From the NCBI GenBank assembly GCA_045866215.1, contig AP035880.1:620001-684000 (forward strand): a stretch of 64,000 nucleotides of DNA. The letters run 5' to 3'. The position numbers and the translations under genes were made by a program. This document shows, in pieces, positions 1 through 12,000 of the stretch. The DNA comes from Croceivirga sp009797885. Its GTDB lineage: Bacteria > Bacteroidota > Bacteroidia > Flavobacteriales > Flavobacteriaceae. Position 1 is the stretch's first letter, and every line of letters starts with the position of its first letter. The notes below the pieces were generated by a model. That model was given only the letters and a program-made list of their open reading frames with translations. It was not told where the DNA came from and did no database searches.

Positions 1-3000
1 GAGAGTGCGGTAGAAAACGTAATCTGATAATCCCCCTCATCTATTCTTGAAACCGTTGCCCCATAAATGGAAGCTGCAGTACCGGTTCCAGCAACTTTTC
101 CTGCTGCGTATATCGTTGGCATAAACGAGGAGACAAAAGCATTTTGATCTTCCCATTGGGGGTTCCCCGAGCCATCCGTTGTCAATACTTTATCTGCGTC
201 ACCTGCGCCAGCAGTTCCTATTTTTGCTGTGGTTACTGCATCATCAGCTATTTCGGTCGTTCCTACTGCTCCGGCAGCTATCTCCAAGGTGACGTTCTCC
301 AAAGTGGAGTTTGCGCCGCCGGTCACCGTAAGGTCGCTAGAGGTAATGGAACCGTCACCTGTAATCGAGGTCGCGTCCACTTCCAAAGCACCTGTCGTAC
401 CGTTCTGGGTCAGGCCACTGCCCGCCACATCGGCGTTTATAGTTGCTGCGTTCACAGCATCATCCGCTATTTCCAAGGTTACGTTCTCCAGGGTGGAGTT
501 CGCACCTCCCGTTACCGTAAGGTCACTCGAGGTAATGGAACCATCACCCGTAATCGAGGCAACGTCAACCTCAAGGGCACCCGTCGTGCCGTTCTGGGTT
601 AGGCCGCTACCTGCAACATCAGCATTTATCGTCGCTGCGTTCACCGCGTCATCCGCTATCTCAAGGGTCACGTTCTCCAAGGTAGAGTTCGCACCGCCCG
701 TTACCGTCAGGTCACTCGAGGTGATGGAACCATCGCCCGTTATGGACGTAACATCCACCTCCAGGGCGCCCGTGGTGCCGTTCTGGGTCAGGCCACTGCC
801 TGCTACGTCCGCATTTATCGTTGCCGCATTCACCGCGTCATCCGCTATCTCAAGGGTCACGTTCTCAAAGGTGGAGTTTGCACCGCCCGTCACCGTCAGG
901 TCGCTAGAGGTAATGGAACCATCGCCCGTAATCGAGGCCACGTCCACTTCCAAAGCACCGGTTGTACCGTTCTGGGACAGGCCACTGCCTGCAACATCAG
1001 CATTTATCGTTGCCGCGTTCACCGCGTCATCCGCTATTTCCAAGGTCACGTTCTCCAAGGTGGAGTTTGCACCGCCCGTTACCGTAAGGTCACTTGAGGT
1101 AATGGAACCGTCACCCGTAATCGAGGCCACGTCCACCTCAAGGGCGCCCGTCGTACCGTTCTGGGACAGGCCGCTGCCCGCCACGTCCTGGTTTATCGTT
1201 GCTGCGTTCACTGCATCGGCTGCTATGTCAACTGAAGCGATACTGCCATCGGCTATCTCCGTACTGCCCACTGCGCCGGCGGCTATCTCCAGGGTCACGT
1301 TCTCCAAAGTGGAGTTCGCTCCTCCCGTCACCGTTAGGTCGCTCGAGGTAATGGAACCGTCACCCGTGATCGAGGCCACATCTACTTCCAAGGCGCCCGT
1401 CGTGCCGTTCTGGGTCAGGCCGCTGCCCGCAACGTCCGCGTTTATCGTTGCTGCGTTTACCGCGTCATCGGCAATTTCCAAAGTAACGTTCTCAAAGGTC
1501 GAGTTTGCACCACCCGTCACTGTTAGGTCACTTGAGGTAATGGAACCATCGCCCGTGATAGAGGCCACGTCCACTTCCAAAGCTCCCGTCGTACCGTTCT
1601 GGGTCAGGCCACTACCTGCCACATCGGCGTTTATCGTTGCTGCGTTTACCGCGTCATCGGCAATTTCCAAAGTAACGTTCTCAAAGGTCGAGTTTGCACC
1701 ACCCGTCACCGTTAGGTCACTTGAGGTAATGGAACCATCGCCCGTAATCGAGGCCACGTCCACTTCCAAAGCACCGGTTGTACCGTTCTGGGACAGGCCA
1801 CTGCCTGCAACATCAGCATTTATCGTTGCCGCGTTCACCGCGTCATCCGCTATTTCCAAGGTCACGTTCTCCAAGGTGGAGTTTGCACCGCCCGTTACCG
1901 TAAGGTCACTTGAGGTAATGGAACCATCGCCCGTGATCGAGGCCACGTCCACTTCCAAAGCTCCCGTCGTACCGTTCTGGGTGAGGCCACTGCCCGCAAC
2001 ATCGGCGTTTATCGTTGCCGCATTCACTGCGTCATCCGCTATCTCCAAGGTCACGTTCTCCAAAGTGGAGTTTGCGCCACCCGTCACCGTTAGGTCACTC
2101 GAGGTGATCGAACCATCGCCCGTGATCGAGGTAACGTCCACTTCCAAGGCGCCCGTCGTACCGTTCTGGGCCAGGCCGCTGCCAGCAACGTCCGCGTTTA
2201 TCGTTGCCGCATTGACTGCATCGGCTGCTATGTCACTTGAGGCGATACTGCCATCGGCTATCTCCGTACTGCCCACTGCACCAGCGGCTATCTCCAAGGT
2301 CACGTTCTCCAAAGTGGAGTTCGCACCACCCGTTACCGTAAGGTCACTCGAGGTGATGGAACCATCGCCCGTGATCGAGGCCACATCCACTTCCAAGGCA
2401 CCCGTCGTACCGTTCTGGGCCAATCCGCTGCCCGCTACGTCCGCATTTATTGTTGCCGCGTTCACAGCGTCATCCGCTATTTCCAAAGTGACGTTCTCCA
2501 AAGTGGAGTTTGCGCCGCCGGTCACCGTAAGATCGCTCGAGGTGATGGAACCGTCACCTGTGATTGAGGCCACGTCCACTTCCAAGGCGCCCGTAGTACC
2601 GTTCTGGGTCAGGCCACTGCCCGCCACATCGGCGTTTATCGTTGCTGCGTTTACTGCGTCGGCGGCTATGTCCCCAGAGGCAATACTGCCATCGGCTATC
2701 TCCGTACTGCCCACTGCGCCAGCGGCTATCTCGAGGGTCACGTTCTCCAAAGTGGAGTTTGCACCTCCCGTCACCGTTAGGTCGCTAGAGGTAATGGAAC
2801 CGTCACCCGTGATCGAGGCAACGTCCACTTCCAGGGCACCCGTCGTACCGTTCTGGGCCAGGCCACTGCCTGCAACATCGGCGTTTATCGTTGCTGCGTT
2901 TACCGCATCGGCGGCTATGTCCCCAGAGGCAATACTGCCATCGGCTATCTCCGTACTGCCCACTGCGCCATCGGCTATCTCCAAGGTCACGTTCTCCAAA

Positions 3001-6000
3001 GTGGAGTTTGCACCGCCCGTCACCGTTAGGTCACTCGAGGTGATGGAACCATCGCCCGTGATAGAGGCCACGTCCACTTCCAAGGCGCCCGTCGTACCGT
3101 TCTGGGTCAGGCCGCTGCCCGCCACATCGACATTTATCGTTGCTGCGTTTACCGCGTCATCCGCTATCTCAAGGGTCACGTTCTCCAAAGTGGAGTTCGC
3201 ACCGCCCGTTACCGTCAGGTCGCTGGAGGTAATCGAACCGTCCCCGGTTATAGAAGTGACATCCACTTCCAAAGCACCCGTGGTGCCGTTCTGGGTCAGG
3301 CCACTACCTGCCACATCGGCGTTTATCGTTGCTGCGTTTACCGCGTCATCCGCTATCTCAAGGGTCACGTTCTCCAAGGTCGAGTTTGCGCCGCCCGTTA
3401 CCGTTAGGTCGCTCGAGGTAATGGAACCATCGCCCGTTATGGACGTGACATCCACTTCCAAAGCGCCCGTTGTGCCGTTCTGGGTCAGGCCGCTTCCTGC
3501 AACGTCCGCATTTATCGTTGCCGCGTTCACCGCGTCATCCGCTATCTCAAGGGTCACGTTCTCCAAAGTGGAGTTCGCACCACCGGTCACCGTCAGGTCG
3601 CTCGAGGTAATGGAACCATCGCCCGTGATAGAGGAAACGTCCACCTCAAGGGCACCCGTGGTGCCGTTCTGGGCAAGGCCGCTACCTGCAACATCTGCAT
3701 TTATCGTTGCTGCGTTCACTGCATCGGCTGCTATGTCCCCAGAGGCAATACTGCCATCGGCTATCTCCGTACTGCCCACTGCGCCAGCGGCTATCTCGAG
3801 GGTCACGTTCTCCAAAGTGGAGTTCGCACCGCCCGTTACCGTAAGGTCACTCGAGGTGATGGAACCATCGCCCGTGATCGAGGCCACATCCACTTCCAAA
3901 GCACCCGTCGTGCCATTCTGGGTCAGGCCACTGCCCGCCACGTCCGCGTTTATCGTTGCCGCGTTCACCGCATCATCGGCAATTTCCAAAGTAACGTTCT
4001 CAAAGGTCGAGTTTGCTCCACCCGTCACCGTAAGGTCACTTGAGGTGATTGAACCATCACCGGTTATGGAAGTGACATCCACTTCCAAGGCGCCCGTCGT
4101 ACCGTTCTGGGCCAATCCGCTACCCGCCACGTCCGCGTTTATCGTCGCTGCGTTTACCGCATCGGCGGCCAGTTCATTCGATGTAATCCCACCATCGGAA
4201 ACACGTAATGTCAAGGGGTCCAAGGTCGTTCCCCCTCCCGATAGTGTCAATGTTCCGTTCGTGGCTCCCGTAACTTCATTTCCTATAACCCCATCGTTCT
4301 CCGTTACCGTAACAGATCCCAGATCGACCAAAGTCCAAGCTGAACCGTCCCATTGGATGACCTGTCCGGAACTTGTACCATTTTCAATCTTTCCCAAGGT
4401 CACGTTACCGTCCGCTATCTCCGTACTGCCCACTGCGCCAGCGGCTATCTCAAGGGTCACGTTCTCCAAGGTGGAGTTCGCACCGCCCGTTACCGTAAGG
4501 TCACTCGAGGTGATGGAACCATCGCCCGTGATCGAGGCCACATCCACTTCCAAAGCACCCGTCGTGCCATTCTGGGTCAGGCCACTGCCCGCTACGTCCG
4601 CATTTATTGTTGCCGCGTTCACAGCGTCATCCGCTATTTCCAAAGTGACGTTCTCCAAAGTGGAGTTTGCGCCGCCGGTCACCGTAAGATCGCTCGAGGT
4701 GATGGAACCGTCACCTGTGATTGAGGCCACGTCCACTTCCAAGGCGCCCGTAGTACCGTTCTGGGTCAGGCCACTGCCCGCCACATCGGCGTTTATCGTT
4801 GCTGCGTTTACTGCGTCGGCTGCTATGTCTCCAGAGGCAATACTGCCATCGGCTATCTCCGTACTGCCCACTGCGCCAGCGGCTATCTCAAGGGTCACGT
4901 TCTCCAAGGTGGAGTTTGCGCCGCCGGTCACCGTCAGGTCGCTCGAGGTAATGGAACCATCGCCCGTGATAGAGGAAACGTCCACCTCAAGGGCACCCGT
5001 GGTGCCGTTCTGGGCAAGGCCGCTACCTGCAACATCTGCATTTATCGTTGCTGCGTTCACTGCATCGGCTGCTATGTCCCCAGAGGCAATACTGCCATCG
5101 GCTATCTCCGTACTGCCCACTGCGCCAGCGGCTATCTCGAGGGTCACGTTCTCCAAAGTGGAGTTCGCACCGCCCGTTACCGTAAGGTCACTCGAAGTGA
5201 TGGAACCGTCACCCGTGATCGAGGCCACGTCCACTTCCAAAGCGCCCGTCGTACCGTTCTGGGCCAGGCCGCTACCTGCAACATCTGCATTTATCGTTGC
5301 TGCGTTCACCGCGTCATCCGCTATCTCAAGGGTCACGTTCTCCAAGGTGGAGTTTGAACCGCCCGTTACCGTCAGGTCGCTTGAGGTGATGGAACCGTCA
5401 CCTGTGATCGAGGCAACGTCCACTTCCAAAGCGCCCGTCGTACCGTTCTGGGCCAATCCGCTGCCCGCCACGTCCGCGTTTATCGTTGCTGCGTTTACCG
5501 CGTCATCCGCTATCTCCAGGGTCACGTTCTCCAAGGTGGAGTTTGCACCGCCCGTTACCGTCAGGTCGCTCGAGGTGATGGAACCGTCACCTGTGATAGA
5601 GGCCACGTCCACTTCCAAGGCGCCCGTCGTACCGTTCTGGGCCAGGCCACTGCCTGCGACATCCGCATTTATCGTCGCTGCGTTTACCGCATCGGCGGCT
5701 ATGTCTCCAGAAGCAATACTGCCATCGGCTATCTCCGCACTGCCCACTGCTCCGGCGGCTATCTCCAGGGTTACGTTCTCCAAAGTGGAGTTTGCACCGC
5801 CCGTTACCGTCAGGTCGCTCGAGGTGATGGAACCATCGCCCGTGATAGAGGCAACGTCCACTTCCAAGGCACCCGTCGTACCGTTCTGGGTCAGGCCGCT
5901 GCCCGCCACGTCCGCGTTTATCGTTGCTGCGTTCACCGCGTTATCCGCTATCTCCAGGGTCACGTTCTCCAAGGTGGAGTTTGCGCCACCCGTTACCGTT

Positions 6001-9000
6001 AGGTCGCTGGAGGTGATGGAACCATCGCCCGTGATAGAGGCAACGTCCACTTCCAAGGCACCCGTCGTACCGTTCTGGGCCAGGCCGCTACCTGCTACAT
6101 CGGCGTTTATCGTTGCTGCGTTCACCGCGTCATCCGCTATCTCCAGGGTCACGTTCTCAAAGGTCGAGTTTGCACCGCCGGTCACCGTTAGGTCGCTCGA
6201 GGTGATGGAACCATCGCCCGTAATCGAGGCCACGTCCACTTCCAAAGCACCGGTTGTACCGTTCTGGGACAGGCCGCTGCCCGCCACGTCCGCGTTTATC
6301 GTTGCTGCGTTCACCGCATCATCGGCAATTTCCAAAGTAACGTTCTCCAAAGTGGAGTTCGCACCGCCGGTTACCGTAAGGTCACTCGAGGTGATTGAAC
6401 CGTCCCCCGTGATAGAGGCCACGTCCACCTCAAGGGCGCCCGTCGTACCGTTCTGGGCCAGGCCACTGCCAGCAACGTCCGCGTTTATCGTCGCTGCGTT
6501 TACCGCATCGGCGGCTATGTCTCCAGAAGCAATACTGCCATCGGCTATCTCCGTACTGCCCACTGCTCCGGCGGCTATCTCCAGGGTTACGTTCTCCAAA
6601 GTGGAGTTTGCACCACCGGTCACCGTTAGGTCGCTCGAGGTGATGGAACCGTCCCCCGTGATAGAGGCAATGTCCACTTCCAAAGCACCCGTCGTGCCGT
6701 TCTGGGACAGACCGCTGCCCGCCACGTCTGAGTTTATTGATGCCGCATTGACCGCATCGGCGGCCAGTTCATTCGATGTAATCCCACCATCGGAAACACG
6801 TAATGTCAAGGGGTCCAAGGTCGTTCCCCCTCCCGATAGTGTCAATGTTCCGTTCGTGGCTCCCGTAACTTCATTTCCTATAACCCCATCGTTCTCCGTT
6901 ACCGTAACAGATCCCAGATCGACCAAAGTCCAAGCTGAACCGTCCCATTGGATGACCTGTCCGGAACTTGTACCATTTTCAATCTTTCCCAAGGTCACGT
7001 TACCGTCCGCTATCTCCGTACTGCCCACTGCGCCAGCGGCTATCTCGAGGGTCACGTTCTCCAAAGTGGAGTTCGCACCGCCCGTTACCGTAAGGTCACT
7101 CGAGGTGATGGAACCATCGCCCGTGATCGAGGCCACATCCACTTCCAAAGCACCCGTCGTGCCGTTCTGGGTCAGGCCGCTACCTGCAACATCTGCATTT
7201 ATCGTTGCTGCGTTCACCGCGTCATCCGCTATCTCAAGGGTCACGTTCTCCAAGGTGGAGTTTGCACCGCCCGTTACCGTCAGGTCGCTTGAGGTGATGG
7301 AACCGTCACCTGTGATTGAGGCAACGTCCACTTCCAAAGCGCCCGTCGTACCGTTCTGGGCCAATCCGCTGCCCGCCACGTCCGCGTTTATCGTTGCTGC
7401 GTTTACCGCGTCATCCGCTATCTCAAGGGTCACGTTCTCCAAGGTGGAGTTTGCACCGCCCGTTACCGTCAGGTCGCTCGAGGTGATGGAACCGTCACCT
7501 GTGATAGAGGCCACGTCCACTTCCAAGGCGCCCGTCGTACCGTTCTGGGCCAGGCCACTGCCTGCGACATCCGCATTTATCGTCGCTGCGTTTACCGCAT
7601 CGGCGGCTATGTCTCCAGAAGCAATACTGCCATCGACTATCTCCGCACTGCCCACTGCTCCGGCGGCTATCTCCAGGGTTACGTTCTCCAAAGTGGAGTT
7701 TGCACCGCCCGTTACCGTCAGGTCGCTCGAGGTGATGGAACCATCGCCCGTGATAGAGGCAACGTCCACTTCCAAAGCGCCCGTCGTACCGTTCTGGGTC
7801 AGGCCACTCCCCGCAACATCCACATTTATCGTCGCTGCGTTTACCGCATCGGCGGCCAGTTCATTCGATGTAATCCCACCATCGGAAACACGTAATGTCA
7901 AGGGGTCCAAGGTCGTTCCCCCTCCCGATAGTGTCAATGTTCCGTTCGTGGCTCCCGTAACTTCATTTCCTATAACCCCATCGTTCTCCGTTACCGTAAC
8001 AGATCCCAGATCGACCAAAGTCCAAGCTGAACCGTCCCATTGGATGACCTGTCCGGAATTTGTACCATTTTCAATCTTTCCCAAGGTCACGTTACCGTCC
8101 GCTATCTCCGTACTGCCCACTGCGCCAGCGGCTATCTCAAGGGTCACATTCTCCAAAGTGGAGTTCGCACCGCCCGTTACCGTAAGGTCACTCGAGGTGA
8201 TGGAACCATCGCCCGTGATCGAGGCCACATCCACTTCCAAAGCACCCGTCGTGCCATTCTGGGTCAGGCCACTGCCCGCTACGTCCGCATTTATTGTTGC
8301 CGCGTTCACAGCGTCATCCGCTATTTCCAAAGTGACGTTCTCCAAAGTGGAGTTTGCGCCGCCGGTCACCGTAAGATCGCTCGAGGTGATGGAACCGTCA
8401 CCTGTGATTGAGGCCACGTCCACTTCCAAGGCGCCCGTAGTACCGTTCTGGGTCAGGCCACTGCCCGCCACATCGGCGTTTATCGTTGCTGCGTTTACTG
8501 CGTCGGCTGCTATGTCCCCAGAGGCAATACTGCCATCGGCTATCTCCGTACTGCCCACTGCGCCAGCGGCTATCTCGAGGGTCACGTTCTCCAAAGTGGA
8601 GTTTGCACCTCCCGTCACCGTTAGGTCGCTAGAGGTAATGGAACCGTCACCCGTGATCGAGGCCACATCCACCTCAAGGGCACCCGTTGTGCCGTTCTGG
8701 GCCAATCCGCTACCTGCTACATCGGCGTTTATCGTTGCTGCGTTTACGGCGTCGGCTGCTATGTCTCCAGAGGCAATACTGCCATCGGCTATCTCCGTAC
8801 TGCCCACTGCGCCGGCGGCTATCTCAAGGGTCACGTTCTCCAAAGTGGAGTTCGCACCGCCCGTCACCGTTAGGTCACTCGAGGTGATCGAGCCATCGCC
8901 CGTGATCGAGGAAACGTCCACCTCAAGGGCACCCGTTGTGCCGTTCTGGGCCAATCCGCTGCCTGCAACATCTGCATTTATCGTTGCTGCGTTTACCGCG

Positions 9001-12000
9001 TCATCCGCTATTTCCAAGGTTACGTTCTCCAGGGTGGAGTTCGCACCGCCGGTCACCGTTAGGTCACTTGAGGTGATGGAACCGTCACCTGTGATTGAGG
9101 CCACGTCCACTTCCAAAGCGCCCGTCGTACCGTTCTGGGCCAATCCGCTACCTGCAACATCTGCATTTATCGTTGCTGCGTTTACCGCGTCATCCGCTAT
9201 TTCCAAGGTCACGTTCTCTAGGGTGGAGTTCGCACCGCCGGTCACCGTTAGGTCACTTGAGGTGATGGAGCCGTCACCTGTGATTGAGGCCACGTCCACT
9301 TCCAAAGCGCCCGTCGTACCGTTCTGGGCCAATCCGCTACCTGCAACATCTGCATTTATCGTTGCCGCGTTCACCGCATCGGCGGCCAGTTCATTCGATG
9401 TAATCCCACCATCGGAAACACGTAATGTCAAGGGGTCCAAGGTCGTTCCCCCTCCCGATAGTGTCAATGTTCCGTTCGTGGCTCCCGTAACTTCATTTCC
9501 TATAACCCCATCGTTCTCCGTTACCGTAACAGATCCCAGATCGACCAAAGTCCAAGCTGAACCGTCCCATTGGATGACCTGTCCGGAATTTGTACCATTT
9601 TCAATCTTTCCCAAGGTCACGTTACCGTCCGCTATCTCCGTACTGCCCACTGCGCCAGCGGCTATCTCAAGGGTCACATTCTCCAAAGTGGAGTTCGCAC
9701 CGCCCGTTACCGTAAGGTCACTCGAGGTGATGGAACCATCGCCCGTGATCGAGGCCACATCCACTTCCAAAGCACCCGTCGTGCCGTTCTGGGTCAGGCC
9801 ACTGCCCGCTACGTCCGCATTTATTGTTGCCGCGTTCACAGCGTCATCCGCTATTTCCAAAGTGACGTTCTCCAAAGTGGAGTTTGCACCGCCGGTCACC
9901 GTTAGGTCGCTCGAGGTGATGGAACCGTCACCTGTAATCGAGGCAACGTCCACTTCCAAAGCACCTGTTGTGCCGTTCTGGGTCAGGCCGCTGCCCGCCA
10001 CGTCCGCGTTTATCGTTGCTGCGTTTACCGCGTCATCCGCTATCTCGAGGGTCACGTTCTCCAAAGTGGAGTTCGCACCGCCCGTCACCGTTAGGTCACT
10101 CGAGGTAATCGAACCATCGCCCGAGATAGAGGCCACGTCCACCTCAAGGGCACCTGTTGTACCGTTCTGGGTCAGGCCGCTGCCCGCAACATCGGCGTTT
10201 ATCGTTGCTGCATTGACCGCATCGGCTGCTATGTCTCCAGAGGCAATACTGCCATCGGCTATTTCCGTACTGCCCACTGCTCCGGAGGCTATCTCCAGGG
10301 TTACGTTCTCCAGGGTGGAGTTCGCACCACCCGTTACCGTTAGGTCACTTGAGGTGATTGAACCATCACCGGTAATGGAAGTGACATCCACTTCCAAGGC
10401 GCCCGTCGTGCCGTTCTGAGCAAGGCCGCTTCCTGCAACGTCCGCATTTATCGTTGCTGCGTTTACCGCATCGGCGGCTATGTCCCCAGAGGCAATACTG
10501 CCATCGGCTATCTCCGTACTGCCCACTGCTCCGGCGGCTATCTCCAAGGTCACGTTCTCCAAAGTGGAGTTCGCACCGCCCGTTACCGTTAGGTCACTCG
10601 AGGTAATCGAACCATCGCCCGAGATAGAGGCCACGTCCACCTCAAGGGCACCCGTCGTACCGTTCTGGGCAAGGCCGCTTCCTGCCACATCGGCGTTTAA
10701 CGTCGCTGCGTTCACTGCATCGGCTGCTATGTCGACAGAGGCGATACTGCCATCGGCTATCTCCGTACTGCCCACTGCTCCGGCGGCTATCTCCAAGGTC
10801 ACGTTCTCCAAAGTGGAGTTCGCACCGCCCGTTACCGTTAGGTCGCTGGAGGTGATGGAACCGTCGCCCGTAATCGAGGCAACGTCCACCTCAAGGGCAC
10901 CTGTTGTACCGTTCTGAGCAAGGCCACTGCCTGCAACATCAGCATTTATCGTTGCCGCGTTCACCGCGTCATCCGCTATTTCCAAGGTCACGTTCTCCAG
11001 GGTGGAGTTTGCACCGCCCGTTACCGTTAGGCCGCTCGAGGTAATGGAACCATCGCCCGTTATGGACGTGACATCCACTTCCAAAGCGCCCGTGGTGCCG
11101 TTCTGGGCCAATCCGCTGCCCGCCACGTCCGCGTTTATCGTTGCTGCGTTCACCGCGTCATCGGCTATTTCCAGGGTCACGTTCTCCAAAGTGGAGTTTG
11201 CACCGCCCGTCACCGTTAGGTCGCTTGAGGTAATGGAACCATCGCCCGTAATCGAGGCCACATCCACCTCAAGGGCACCCGTTGTGCCGTTCTGGACCAA
11301 TCCACTACCTGCAACGTCCGCATTTATCGTCACTGCGTTCACAGCGTCATCCGCTATTTCCAAGGTCACGTTCTCCAGGGTGGAGTTCGCACCGCCCGTT
11401 ACCGTTAGGTCGCTCGAGGTAATGGAACCATCGCCGCTTATTGCCGATGGGTCAACCGTTAGGGTGACATCACCCAGTAGCGCATTAGCATCGCCACCAA
11501 CTACGACTGAAGCATCTGGCGAAGTAATGTTCCCATCACCATTTAAAAGTGCTGAAATGTCGCTTAAGGCCAAACGAACGTCATTACCATCGCTATCGGA
11601 AATAACCAGTTCTTGAGTAGCGTTATCCACTGTAAAGGACACGTTGGTCGTATTGGTATTGGTTGCCGCAGCAATGTCCGCCAAAGCTAGTCGTATGTCA
11701 CTACCATCACTATCCGTTAAAATCAAGTCCGTCCCATCTTCGGTCAAGGTAGCATTTGTAGTATTGGTATCTACGAGAGCCGCTATAACAGACAATAAAA
11801 TCCTAATATCATTACCGTCACTGTCCGTTATGACCAGTTCCTGAGTAGCATTATCCACAGTGAATGATGCATTGGTCGTATTGGTATCAGTGGTTGAAGA
11901 AATGTTTACCAGAGGAATTCTCACTTCATTTCCCTCACTATCCGTTAAAATCAAGTCGGTGCCATCTTCCGTTAAAGATGCATTGGTTGTATTGGTATCG

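Noticed and set aside
229..10419. A 3,396-codon open frame on the plus strand
   Set aside because: It has no signal peptide or domain character, and its repeats are the antisense of the 63-residue units. The minus strand has a signal peptide, a promoter-like motif and a unique C-terminal domain in one continuous frame. A repeat unit lacking stops in one antisense frame extends automatically along the array.
230..11440. CRISPR array
   Set aside because: The 189-bp repeats are coding and contiguous without unique spacers, and no cas genes are present.
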